Assembly (NCBI RefSeq): GCF_000143415.4
Contig: NW_003314361.1
Coordinates: 380,653 to 444,652, forward strand
Direction of reading: 5' to 3'
Origin: Selaginella moellendorffii
Taxonomy: Eukaryota > Streptophyta > Lycopodiopsida > Selaginellales > Selaginellaceae
Length of the DNA stretch: 64,000 nt
The notes under the pieces are model-generated. The model made no database searches. It was not told the origin of the DNA and saw only the letters and a program-made list of their open reading frames with translations. Below are positions 44,480 to 58,089 of the stretch, piece by piece. The position numbers and the translations under genes are program-made. Each line of letters starts with the position of its first letter. Positions within the stretch are counted from its first letter, which is position 1.

Positions 44480-45030
44480 TGAGGTTGCTTGAACTGTAGT
44501 GCTCGTGTAACTCTTTGGGATTGCCGACCGTGGCATCTCAAGTCAGGCATCTCTTGCCTGGATCGGAGGTAGCCTGAGCAGCAGTATGATAGCTGTGAGT
44601 CTTTTGAGACTCGACGTAAGAGCTTGGATCCTCTCGGCTTGATTTGCTGCTGGTCCGTCGGTTTCGTCTTCTTAATCGTCGTCTTTGTGCACGGGCATGG
44701 AAACCATGTAGCACAAGAAACGTCAAAAAATCAACGACTATTCCCGATGAATCGATCGAATTCCACTACCTCGAGACAAATCTTTTACTCGTTCGCCGTC
44801 CCAAATGCCTGGACCAGCACATTGCAGTATACCGTCCCTGCTCGGAAAAAACGACTCAAACACCGCCCAAATGCCAGGAATTCCTCGACTTACACTCTGG
44901 ATCGCCACGACAAGACCTTGTTCTTGATCTCAAATCTCTTGCCGTGCCTCTTCAATGGCACCATTAGTGAATCGTGAGCGCTTCTGCCGACAGAGCGCGC
45001 GAAAACCTCCCCAAAACCCTAGATAAACCC
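44480..45030 (-). pseudogene. SBDS pseudogene (DNA-level partial copy)
   Basis: The minus strand repeats pieces of the SBDS gene in the same order. They are the zinc-finger exon (GKRCLT and the linker), the region around the AUG-proximal exon 2 (CCAAATGCCTGGACCAGC), and exon 1 with the CTTCTGCC start region. It has a large internal deletion between matches to about 40980 and 41575, plus frameshifts and stops. Intron sequence is retained, so it arose by DNA duplication and not retrocopying. It ends near a duplicated AAAACCCTAG motif. Confidence 0.85.
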
Positions 45031-45182
45031 GATTCGAAGCATATGCTTCCACCGTTTGAAAGTTTCAAACTCCACTGTAGTTATTGTATACAGGATAGAT
45101 CAAACTGTACAGTGCTTTTGTTTCGAGTGTGGTCAATCTCTTCGCTAAGAAAGAACAATTATATGACACGAAATGGAGAAGA

Positions 45183-47135
<1,953 letters not shown>

Positions 47136-47303
47136 AAGGAAAATTTTCTCACAAGCCCTAACCCTGGCTATGGCGGACGCCGTCAATAGGGCTCCGCTTG
47201 TGGGGCGCTGACGTGGGGCGATCAAGGCCGTCGGATTTAACCCCATGGGGTTTAAGGGGATATATCACTGGATATTCCGCTCTCCAAAATCCAAGCTAGG
47301 CCA

Positions 47304-49375
47304 ATGAGGGCGGCGATGAATGGCGCCCACAAGCTCTCGCTGGAAGAGGTGAGATTTCTTCCATCGATCGTGCCCAGGCGCTGAGGGCTTCTAGATTCCC
47401 AGGCGCAAACGTCGTGGTTCGTGCGCCAGGGCGGCGATTGCTCGGCCGTTCGCATTGGGGAATCGGCATGCGGCAGGCAAGGATTGGATTGATTCTCTCG
47501 ATGCGATCTTGCGGCAATCGTGGTTCGTGGCAGGGGATTGTTTGCTGCTCGGTCGATTCGCGCTGGAGAGCAGATTGTGCGAATTCCTCATGAGCTGGTA
47601 AGCAAAATAAGCTCTAGTTTTAGTTTAGCTGATAGAAACCATGGAAAGCACCAATGCAGGTGCTCACGGCCGAGAAACTAGACGATTGTGTGAAGAAGTT
47701 ACTATCGACAGAGTATGATTGGTGTCCTCTGACGCTTCTCATCCTTGCGGAGCAACACAAAGGAGAGGTCTGCGATCTTTTCTCTCTATCATATAGTTCT
47801 TTGTGATCGTCTTGGTCACTCGTCTTCTTTTCACGATTCTTTTCTTATCAGGCTTCTAGATGGGCTCCATACGTTTCTTGTCTTCCATCATTTGGGGATC
47901 ACCACTCTACTGTAAGATCGTCAATTTTTCTTTGCTATCTTTCCATCAGCTTTTTTTGTGTGTGTACTTTCAGATTTTCTGGGGGAAGGAGGAATTGAAA
48001 TTCTTGGAGTGTACCCGTGCTTTCCGTGGAACAGCCGAGCGGCGTGAAATGATCTCGGACGAGTACAATTCAGTGAAGGATGTAACGACTGTTGCGTGTT
48101 TTTTGCGAGAACGTTCACGCAGCTAAGTGGCATGACTTCGTGCAGGTTATAAGCTCGTGTCCTCACGTATTTGGCGAAGATATCTCGCTTTTCCAGTTTG
48201 CGCATGCGTATGCTACTGGTAAGCTTTTTTCGTAGAGGTTGCTTCTTTTGCAAAGCTAGGAGTCTGGTTTTTAACGCCTTTGTTTTTCCGTTCAGTCGTT
48301 TCACGAGCTTGGAATGGTGCTCTTTCCAGCGAAATCTCCATGAGGCCTTTTGTGGACTTCTGCAACCACGATCCAGTTTCTCACGCAACGGTGTCACACG
48401 ACACTTGCAAGGATGCGACAGTCGTAAGCATGAGCTTCTAATGAAAATCGAAGGCTTTAGCAACTTGCCTGACAGATTATTGCCGAGCGCGATTACACAA
48501 AAGGCGAAGAGGCGAGTGAGCAAATGCATTTTGAGTTTCATAACTTCTTACGAGATGCTTTTTTAGGTTTTTATCAGTTATGGCAAGCGCTCCAACGCTG
48601 TACTTGCAGTAGACTACGGTTTTGTGCTTCCTAACAATTTGAGTGATCAGGTAGAACTTTGGTTGTTTTCCCTTCTTAAAGCTAATGCTCCAGGCCGAGC
48701 TTTGGATGGAAATTCCATGGAACGATCCACTTCGCGAAAAAAAGCTTGAACTTATGAGGGCATTCAATATGCCAACCTTGCAGAATGCTGATGGAACGGA
48801 GAGTGGTGAATTGCCAGTCATCTTGGAGTAGTTTCAATAGTTTTCCACGTATGTTTGCTCTGACGGTTAATTCTCTAGGGAGGTTTTGGACTCAGCGGAC
48901 TGGGAAGACGGGGTTGTACTCCCTCAAGCCCGTGCATTTTCGCGTATTATTTGCTTGGATTCCTTGGAAGGTTTTATTTTTCTTTCTGCATTTCTTGCAA
49001 GGTGTTCTAACCTCATAACTCTTTGCAGACATAGAATCAATGATCCAAGAATCCGATACGCTTCAAGCTCCATTAGCATACCAGCCAAGAAAGGACGTGG
49101 CGAAGGAAACCCGGGCAATGAATTTCTTGCTGGAGATGATCCAGGAAAGCATCACGTCACACGAGCAGGCATTGCTGGTAAGATCACGACTGGAAGTTTT
49201 CATATCCCAGCAGGCATTTTGTTTTGCCTTGTAGATGCTGCAGTCGGCCCCCGACCACATAAACAAAATCCGCCGAGGAATGGCTGAAGCTGTTCTTGAT
49301 GGTGAGCTCCGAGTTCTAGAAAACTCTAGAGGCTGGCTCAAAGATTGTCTTCCAAATGGACAAGAGCAAGTATAG
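47304..49375 (+). CDS. SET-domain lysine methyltransferase (Rubisco LSMT/SETD3 type)
   Basis: Many short exons build a SET protein. 47304-47348, 47403-47476 and 47534-47597 join to SAVRIGESACGRGLFAARS and IRAGEQIVRIPHEL, the start of the SET fold. 47660-47767 and 47852-47911 follow (LTLLILAEQHKGE, WAPYVSCLPS). Later exons carry AYATVVSRAWN, the cofactor motif FVDFCNHDPVSH, GEEVFISYGKRSNAVLAVDYGF, and a C-terminal Rubisco-LSMT-type substrate-binding region ending at 49375. This family methylates lysines of non-histone proteins. Two introns (after 47476 and after 48511) have GC-AG ends. The start could be the Met at 47304 or 47316. The junction near 48830 is unclear. Confidence 0.85.
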
Positions 49376-51052
49376 GGGAGCATGGTTTATTGATAGGCTG
49401 GAGTTGTAGATATTGATGGAAGTGTGCTTCATGTGGCATGTCCAATTTGGATAGATAGATTTTTCCTAACCTTGAATGTTAGATAACACTTCCTATTTAT
49501 TATTTATTAGGGATTTAGTCCTTGCAACCTTATTTAATGCACTTATAAGATTAAACACCACTTTTTGGTGTCAACCTTATTTAATGCACTTATAAGATTA
49601 AACACCACTTTTTGGTGTTTTTGAATGTTTAGGTATCTCAAATGATGTTTTTTTTACAATAAACATTTCTTTTTATGACATTGATTCCTTATATTGTAAT
49701 ATAAACAATTTATCCTCCCAAATGATATATTTAACTTTTTTTTCCCAATAAAAAATTTTAGGAAGTTAACTTTCACCAATCCAATTAATTATGTCACATC
49801 TTTTGCTTAATTATTTTATAGTTGTCAAGTCCTACCACTGATTGCTAATGCTTTCATATTTTCATTAATATTTGGGTCAATGCATTTAAATTGTATACCT
49901 TATAACTTAAACTATACCAATCCCATTTTCATTGAGATTCCATTGTCAAAGGGTTTTAATGAACTAATCAACTTAACCTCAAAACAACACACTTTGGAAT
50001 GTTTAATATGTCCACACTATTGTATTTATGAGCTTACTTTTACAACACTTCCTACTTCCCACTTGTGTTTAAGTCTTTGTCAAGACAATAGTAATTGTTT
50101 TTTATGCTAAATATCAGTTAACAATACAATCTAATACTCACATACAACTCTTCACCAAAGTTGTTTTCCACGACTTTAGTATAACACCTTCTACCATCAA
50201 TGAAATACCCATTATTTTCATATTTGGATTTTATGACCGTCCCAGTCTTTTATAAGGTACAACACACTTTAGTCCACATATTCCTAGTAATCCTTTAGGA
50301 CCATTCCTTGACTCCACCGAATCATTTAACTTTTTGGACTTATTAATCCAACAACCCATAAGGTTTAAGCTTTATGGCTCTTTTTTGGTTTCACCTTGTT
50401 AGAATACAATTTCATGTATTGATGTTCTATTCATAAGGATTATCTTTAAAAGTGTTTCTTTAACATTTGATTTTTTTTGTTCCACATAAATTACCTTTAC
50501 CCCCTAGAAGAACTATCCTTCCATACGATGAAAACATTGACTCATCCTTTGAGCACACCTTTGGGTGTTTCGGCCTTTATTAAAGGTAGCTCCAACCACC
50601 ATTTCAAGGACATATATCTTTATTCACATTTGACCTCTCATAATTATTAACTTTAGTCTTAAATTTATGAGCACCATCCTCAACCATATGAAGATAATTT
50701 TGTGACTCCTTTATTGTCTTGGAGTCTCTATTATTTCCTGTGATCTTATAATTACTACAACCATATTAGTCAGTTTGTTATATCAAACACTTATATGGAT
50801 TATATCCTCAACTCCTTGAGGAAAGCTTTCTATTGTTCCCAAGATCCTAAAATCATTCCCTTATTAGCTCCTTTCTATCCACCACATTATTTATATGTTC
50901 ATGTATGAACTAAAGTGGAGAGTCATGCCCTGTTGATATGCTACTCTTTAAGGATAGACCCATTTCTGGAACCTTTTGATGCTAATATCAAATGGTGATA
51001 TACTTGACCACCAATAAAAGTTGGATTAAAGAACAACTTCGATACCAAGTTG
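49376..51052 (-). other. Decayed LTR-element interior (copy 1), AT-rich
   Basis: No intact frame is present. A perfect-looking 47-bp direct repeat lies at 49525-49618. From about 49500 to 51050 the sequence parallels 52370-53470 in the same order (GGGATTTAGTC, ATGACATTG/CAACATTG, CAACTTAACCTCAA, GGTGATATACTT). The last bases before 51053 hold a primer-binding-site-like CTTCGATACCAAGTTG. It is the leader/gag end of an old minus-orientation gypsy element. Confidence 0.55.
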
Positions 51053-52370
51053 TGAGTGACTAAATTTTCCATTCTTCTTTAATGACTTAATCACACCTTA
51101 ACCACTTGAATGAGTTTACTCATGACTTCCATAAGTCTTATTCCCAACTTAGGCGTGTACTAGCCCCATAAATGACATCTATGCCACACAATTTTTGCAT
51201 TTAGTCCAAGTGCTCCACATGTCCAATCTCATTATAGACACCCAAAGGTATTACTAATATATCAGTATATTATGTTAAAGCCATATTCATTTACCCTTGT
51301 TTTATTGGTAGTCCAAAACCACCCATACCATACCTTTATCTTTCAAAGGCTAGGCCATCTGTCTATGAGTGATCATCTTAGATCCACTTCTTAGCATCTT
51401 TAAAATGCTTGAAGACATAGGAAATAACCTTTCCTAATATCCTTTTTTTGGTCCCCATCAAATCCTTCTTCGTTCACAGCCATGTTTACCAATACTGCCA
51501 TTGAATTAGAACCAGTAAACCCAACCATTATGTCCTATTGACCTTTTGGGCTTCCTTGTCGCATGACTACATCCTTGGTCATTATATAAGAGAATTGCTC
51601 ACTTTCCTTTCCATAGTGTAGGATTTTAGGACAACATTTTGAAACATTGCGGCCTTACATAAACCTTGTGGGTACTCTCTCCACCTTCTACCTTTGGGTG
51701 CCCTAGCTATGTGGCTACAGCGAGGTTCTAATGAACCACGCCGGTCCATCTCAAGCCCATTTTGGCTTTATTTCGAATTTATTCTTAAACTCCATCTCGG
51801 ACTTCTTTTTAGACTTTATCTCAAATTCCATCTTAGACTCCTTTTTGGATTCCTTCTTGGAGTCCTTTTTGATACTTCTATGTGTTATGACACTCACCAT
51901 GTATTAGTCCTTCTTGTGTCCCTTTTAGAGACTCATTCACTAATTGCTTTATGCTTATTCCTTGAGTATTTTGTTTAGAGTTCCACTCCCATTCTCAACT
52001 TTCCAGAGCTTTTTATCCAAATATGTGACACTTGTTGGACTTCCATTTTGACGATTACTATGAGGCACCATTTTGGCTCCACTTTAGGGCTTAGGGATTT
52101 ATGTCTTATAGATATCTCTACATTTTTTACCATGTCTTAATAAGTATTCTTAGGGATGAAATTTGCTTGATAATTTAGGGAGTGGTTCCTCAATCTAGAT
52201 ATGCTCACTTTATAATCCCACACATTGGGATTAGTGTTGCTACTCATAGGCCTTTGTATACCCGTCATTATCCTTACCAAAGTCTTTTTAGCTTTGTCCA
52301 ATTCGGATAGATAAACTTCTTTTGTCTTTACAACCTTGGCCATTAGATAACACATTTTATCCATTTTTTC
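51053..52370 (-). repeat. Old LTR relative of the 1.15-kb LTR family, first copy, with flank
   Basis: It starts TGTGAGTGACTAAATTTTCC, parallel to TGTAAGCCACAAATTTTTCC of the young LTR, next to a primer-binding-site-like sequence. Around 51755-51880 it has a degenerate version of the LTR minisatellite (repeated CATCTCGGACT / CCATCTTAGACT units). The exact right end is not visible. Beyond about 52080 the sequence turns into gag-leader-like sequence on the minus strand. Confidence 0.5.
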
Positions 52371-53700
52371 ATTAGGGATTTAGTCCCTTGGGCTTTATCC
52401 AATGCCCTCATGATACCAAACACCACTTCTTGTGTGTTTTAGAGTGCTTAGGTGTCCTGATGATGGCTTTATTTGATAATGAGCATTTTCTTTTACAACA
52501 TTGTTTTATTATATCGTAACATAAGCCATTTATTTCCCAAGGGATATATCTAACCTCTTTCTTATCCAACCAAAGAGTCTCAGGAAGTTAGCTCCAAGAA
52601 ATTATTCTAAACCTTTTTTTAGTTGCTTTATAGTTACTATGTTTTACAACTCATTGCCAGTGCTTCCACATCTCCATCATTATTGGGTCAATACATTTGA
52701 ATCACATGCCTTTCAGCTTAGGCTATGTCTATCCCATTTCTATTGGGATTCTTTTGGCAAGAGGTCAACCAACTTAACTTCAAGGCATCACACCTTGGAA
52801 CATATGGTGTTCCCACACCATCAGCTATAAAAGCCTATTCACATGTCCTATTTACAAAGACCATCTTTGAAAGTGTTGCTCTGACATTTAATTATCCTTT
52901 ATTTTATAGGTTATTTTTGCCCTTTAGAACTATCCTTCCATACAATGAGAACATTGACTCATCCTTTGAGCACATACTTGAATTCCTTGGGTTGTTCTAG
53001 CCTTTATTAAAGGTAGCCTTATTTCAAGGATACATGTCCTCATCCACATTTGACCTTTCACAATTATTAATTTTAGTCTCAAGTTCATGAACACCATCCT
53101 CAACTATATAAGGATAATTCTGTGACTCATTTATTGTCTCGGAGTCTTTATCTTTCTTGTGATCCCAATAATAAGTGTTTACTACAACCACATTAATTAG
53201 TTTCCTAAGTCAAACACTTATATGGATCACATCCTCAACTTTCTAAGGAAAACCTTCTACTGTTGTAAAAATCCTAAAGTCATTCCCCTTATTAGCCCCT
53301 TTCTATCGATCATATTGCCTACACATTCATGTATAAATTGAGTTATGCTCTCTTGACATACTACTCTTTGAGTATAGACCCATTTCTAGGACCTTTTGAT
53401 ATCAATATCAAGTGGTGATATACTTAACCACCAATAATAATCGAACTAAAAAACAGTTCTGATACTAAATTATAAGCAATTAATTTTTCCATTCTACTTT
53501 AGCCACTTAACCACACCTTTGACCATTTGGAAGATCTCACTTATGACCTCCATAAGTCCTACTCCCTACTTGGGAACTTGTTAGCCCCGTGAATGACATT
53601 TATGCCATTTAGCCTTTGCACTTGGTCTAAATGCTCCATGTATCCAATCTCATGATAGACATCCTAAAGGTACTACTAACATATTAGGCAATTACTTTAA
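52371..53700 (-). repeat. Second copy of decayed leader and LTR start
   Basis: This repeats 49500-51240 at low identity. The LTR-like start TATAAGCAATTAATTTTTCC at about 53473 follows a decayed primer binding site (CTGATACTAAATTA). The two copies suggest either two insertions of one family or an old duplication of the region. Confidence 0.5.
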
Positions 53701-54015
53701 GGTTATAAGGTATTTGGTAGACATGGTAAGTTATCATTCAATAATATTGAGGGATTAGTTTCAATACGCCACTCAATAGCTAGTGCAAGACACAATGAGA
53801 CAGGAACTCCATATTGGGTTAAGTTTGCTTAACTAATAGCACGTAGGAATTTCGTCCTTATACTTGTTTGGTTTAAGTATACTCAAAATGTCCAATTAGC
53901 TCCACTAGCACAAAGGGATCCAACTGTATTGACCTCCTGCCATTATGGCAATAAGGAAAGAGTTTTTATAAAGATTGGCCAATAAATATCTTTCAATACT
54001 TGAAGTCACATTTAT
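53700..54015. repeat. LTR-like block of a second family, copy 1
   Basis: The blocks CTTGAAGTCACATTTATGACA, GACCTCCTGCCATTATGGCA and TATTGAGGGATTAGTTTCAATA recur in the same order and orientation at about 57760-58075 (copy 2, better preserved). A LTR or solo LTR pair is the simplest reading. Termini are too decayed to fix. Confidence 0.5.
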
Positions 54016-54399
54016 GACACTCTCCCCCCCTTAGGGAAGATCGACGTCCTCGTCAATGCATACATGAGTCTAGCAAACCATCAAGGAAACAACTCTGAAA
54101 GTTAGCGGAAAACACGCTATATGGGAAACACACCAACTTAAATGAGTTCTACCTCTCCTCTACATCCAAAGATGTTAAAACTTAAACACCCTTTGGCTGT
54201 CACTGATAAGAAAATGACTAACGAAGTTAATTAGTTGCTTTAAATACCACTTAACTTACAAAGGAATGATACATCCCTAGCCATAGGGACATAGGGAGAG
54301 AGTTAGAGGCCCAACTTCCCCTGAGCAAGAAATCAAGCCTATTGGAAAGATTTAGACAACTATTATAAACTGGCAGATGAAGTTATTTACAAAAGCACT

Positions 54400-54960
54400 C
54401 CCTTTTTTAATAATGAGTCAACGAAAGACTCATTATTTCTCTAGTTTCAACTTTATATTTAGGTTCACTGTCCACAACTTTTGGTGGCAGACAAATCTCC
54501 CCTTGGCATGCAACATTCATAGTGTAAGGAGCCCATAAATTGGCATGAAATACATTATGAATATTGGACATTTCCACAAGAAGATTCAACTAATAGGATA
54601 TATCACCAATTCGTTTCAAAACCCTATAGGGCCTAACATATCTTAGTAACAGCTTTTGAGAGGTGTGGCTTTTGAGAAGATAGTGACACCTGATCTCCCA
54701 CTTGATAGGATACATCCCGACAATGCCAATCCATATCACGTCAATACCTATGTTGAGCTTTGCCTATTGCCTTAGTAGCTCTAGACGAACTATGGCATAG
54801 TTGCTCTACATAAGTCTCAACAGTTAAGATCAACACTTCAGACATTGGTTTCAGTACAACAATTTGTTGATCTTGGTTTGAGACTTTGCGCGGAGCTGCA
54901 GCAGTTAAAGCAACAAAGGGACCTTATACATTACATTAATGTGTTTGCTTAGAAGCACAT
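54400..54960 (-). pseudogene. Gypsy integrase C-terminal fragment, minus strand
   Basis: The minus strand near 54590-54410 reads EMSNIHNVFHANLWAPY and then PKVVDSEPKYKVE. This corresponds to the post-integrase HDVFHVSLLKPY / DGEPEYEVE block of chromoviruses. Upstream, minus-strand matches to the integrase tail continue to about 54800 with stops. It lies in the opposite orientation to the gag-pol that follows. Confidence 0.6.
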
Positions 54961-57022
54961 TATGATTGCAAATATGAGTGGCAAAGATGCTTGAAGTTAT
55001 TTCTTAGAGAGTTAAGTTCACTTTCTTGTAATGAGATTTTGAAGTTTAAGCTGAAAACATACTTGAAGTATAAGGAGGCAGCACAACAAGTTGGCTTTAG
55101 TCAGTCTTTCATGGAACAATATCAACAGTCGTATGCTGGTACCTCGGACAAAAATAAGAATTCTGGGAATAAACAAGGTGATCGAAAACAGAGGGTGAAA
55201 GGAAGGTTCTGCCTTGGAGGCTCACAATCAATAGTTAACAAAGGTGGTGGTGGTTGGAGACCACTAGCAACTTCTTTTGGTCCTAGGCCCTCTGTTCCTC
55301 CTTCTGGTAGGTACAAGCAGTAGCAACTTGTGAAACCTGCTCTTAGCGGAATAGGTAGTGTGGGTCATTGCTTTCATTGTGGAGAGTTAGAATATAGGTT
55401 CTTGGAATGTCCCAACAATCATAAAACAAGGTCTCATGTTAATATCATGAGGGAAAATAGTGGTGGTGAAGCTAAAAGGGTTGACAAGTTAGTCAATGCA
55501 GAATATGAGGAAGAAGAGGTGAGTTACTTTCATTACTTTCCTTAAGCTTTTCTCGTAGTCAATGCAAACACTAATTTATTGATGTATTTAAAAAGCTTTG
55601 TCCATGGACACCAAATTTGAATGATGATTGACATAGGAGCTACACACAATGTGATATCCAAAGACTTAATTAAATTTTTAGGATTGAATGCTGAGCAAAT
55701 GTTGCCCATATACTTTTGGTTTGCAGAAGGTGGGCAAGTAGCTAGAAAATTTGTGAGTGATATTCTAATAAAAATATCCAAATGGAAAGAAAGAGTGGAC
55801 TTGGTAGTGTTGAAAATATCAGATTTTTAGATGGTGTTTGGTATAGATTTCTTTAACAAATATATTAAAGGGATTTATGGTACTAAACAAAGTTATATTA
55901 TATTGAAGTTAGAAAAACATCCTGATGTGTCCTTCCAATTGCAAAAGCGCTCCTCAAAGGATTGGGATGCTAAGTTCCTGATTGCGAGAGCCGCTCAAAA
56001 TGTAGCTAAGAAGGGATATTAGACCTTTTGGGTTCAAGTGATGGAAGATGAAGGTGTTGATGACTTAGTTCGAATTAGTGATAGGGTTGATTCTGTATTA
56101 AAGAAGATATTAGAATTGTTGGTGCGGAATCAGGATATCTTCCTGAAGGATTTGCTGCCAGGACTACTTCCTAGCCATGAAGTTGATCATCGGATTGAGG
56201 TTATTCTGGGTCTTAAACCACCTATAAAACCTTCATATCATTTGAATATCAAGTAAATTGCTGAACTCAAGAAGCAATTTACAGAGTTTCTTGACAAAGG
56301 TCATATCCGACCAAGCAAGTCACTTTATGGAGCATTAGTCCTTTTTATTATGAAAAAGGATGGAACTATAAGGATGTATATGGAATATTGGGCACTCAAC
56401 AAGATCAAGGTCAAAAACAGTTATTCTTTACCTCGCATTGATGACTTGTTTGACCAAATTCTTAAAGGCTAAGTATTTTACGTGACTTGATTTGCAGTCT
56501 GGGTATTATCAGATACAGGTGGTAGAGTACGGATCTTTTGAGTTTCTCGTCATACCATTTGGGTTATGTAATGCTCCGGCAACGTTCAGATAAATAGAAT
56601 ATTTAGAGATTATTTGGACACATTTGTTATCTTATATATCGATGATATTCTAGACTTTAGTGAAACGTTGGAGGATCATTAGAAACACTTGGAGCTAGTG
56701 TTTCAAAAATTGCATGAACACAAATTGTATGCTAAGGAAAGTAAATGTGCTTTTAGACAATTGCGTGTGAACATTTTCTTAGACATATAGTTGGTGGTGG
56801 TGTAATTAAGGTGGATCCCGCAAGTTGGTTTGTAATTTTGCAAGAATTTCTCTTTTGTTGACTGAGTTAATGAAGAGTAGTATACTGTTTCATTGGACAC
56901 CGGCTTGTCAACATGCTTTTATACAATTGAAGGAAATCTTGACTACGGTTCCTATTCTTAGGATCCTAGATCTTGATAAACCCTTCAAAGTGCATTGTGA
57001 TGCATTTGGCTATGCTATTGGT
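54961..57022 (+). pseudogene. Ty3/gypsy gag-pol remnant (gag to reverse transcriptase), plus strand
   Basis: In order on the plus strand: gag tail (KLKTYLKYKEAAQQVG), a CCHC knuckle lacking its His (CFHCGELEYRFLEC at about 55370-55410), and protease (MIDIGATHNVIS at 55624, FGIDFFNKYI). Reverse transcriptase follows (HVDHRIEV-type block, [20 protein letters not shown] near 56630, then LELVFQKLHEHKLYAKESKC). Stops occur about every 100-300 bp. It continues after the gap and LTR insertion at 58090. Confidence 0.8.
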
Positions 57023-57122
57023 NNNNNNNNNNNNNNNNNNNNNNNNNNNNNNNNNNNNNNNNNNNNNNNNNNNNNNNNNNNNNNNNNNNNNNNNNNNNNN
57101 NNNNNNNNNNNNNNNNNNNNNN
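57023..57122. other. Assembly gap (100 N placeholder)
   Basis: This is exactly 100 N, the conventional length for a gap of unknown size. It falls inside the reverse transcriptase/RNase H part of the plus-strand gypsy element. Confidence 0.95.
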
Positions 57123-57450
57123 GCCTTGGGGACCCTTTGGGTTAGGTTTGGGGGGGGGGCCCCCTTAATTGGGGGGTGAACTCCAACCTTTTTTTTTTAA
57201 AAAAAAGGGTTCAAATAAATTCCGGGGGGCACAAATTCTTTTTTTCAGCCCCGGCAAAAAAAAAGGGTTTAAGAGGGTTTTGGAAAAATTTTGGGAAAAG
57301 GGGGGCCTAAAGGGGGGGGGGGGGTTCTTCCCCCCCAATAAGACCGGGGGGGAGTTGGGTTTAAACCCCAGCCAAATGGGGGAAAAGGGGGGGAATTACC
57401 TTGGAAGGGGGAAAATAATCCCTTAAAATGTTGGGAAAGGTTTTCCACCA
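57123..57450. other. Low-quality sequence next to the gap
   Basis: The stretch is dominated by homopolymer runs (G7-G12, T10, A8-A9) with little other structure. It looks like the noisy end of a sequencing read and not biological sequence. ORFs here (GGG-rich on both strands) should be ignored. Confidence 0.7.
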
Positions 57451-57570
57451 CTATCCCTACTATACATTTGGACCCCCCCCCCCCCCCCCCCCCCCTTGAG
57501 GAACACATGCTTTGGGCTTTCACCCCAAGCTTCCCTTAGTCTCAGGAGTTAGTCTCTGGGACAAGCTCGA
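57451..57570. repeat. Fragment of the 1.15-kb LTR family
   Basis: The sequence CACTATCCCTACTATAC, a poly-C run, then ACACATGCTTTGGGCTTTCACCCC and TTAGTCTC match the LTR at about 1465-1575 and 6930-7045. The poly-C run is longer here. It lies in the same orientation as the LTR at 777. The rest of that LTR is probably hidden in the noisy sequence and gap. Confidence 0.7.
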
Positions 57571-58089
57571 AACTTACTAAATATGGAATGGCGCTAGATT
57601 GCGAATTTGGACATGGGATAAACACTATTGTGTTCAAATTAATCTCTACATTCCATAGATATGCAAAATGAGCAAATCTAGACACTTTCCATAAATAGTA
57701 TTTGGGACCGAAATGAGACTAACACAAAGGGCATGATATCGAGGGTGTTCATCTAACTATCATCTAGCAAATATTGAAGGACTAATCTCAATATTGCAGG
57801 GGTTTCCAACACTAGCAAGTGCAAGTTAGCATCATGAGTTTCTCGTCACTGTGTATAGTATGCTTAATTTAATGACAACTTAGGATTTCCTTCCTTAGTG
57901 CCCTTCTGGTCTAAGTGTATATGTGCTAACCAGTTTCTCAACTAGCTTGGGCAGAGACCATAAAGGGAACCAACAATACCGACCTCTTGCCATCGTGGCA
58001 GTAAAAAGAGAGTGTCCGTAAGGACTAGCCGACAAGTATCTTTCGATACCCGAAGTCACATTTGCGACATTGGTGCCATGTTGTAGCAA
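57571..58089. repeat. LTR-like block of a second family, copy 2, splitting the gypsy pol
   Basis: This block relates to 53700-54015 and ends GAAGTCACATTTGCGACATTGGTGCCATG. It sits between reverse transcriptase and RNase H of the plus-strand element, whose frame resumes at about 58093. No coding frame is present. Confidence 0.5.

Noticed and set aside
57169-57523. Gly/Phe/Lys-rich ORFs
   Set aside because: They come from homopolymer noise and poly-C sequence next to the gap.
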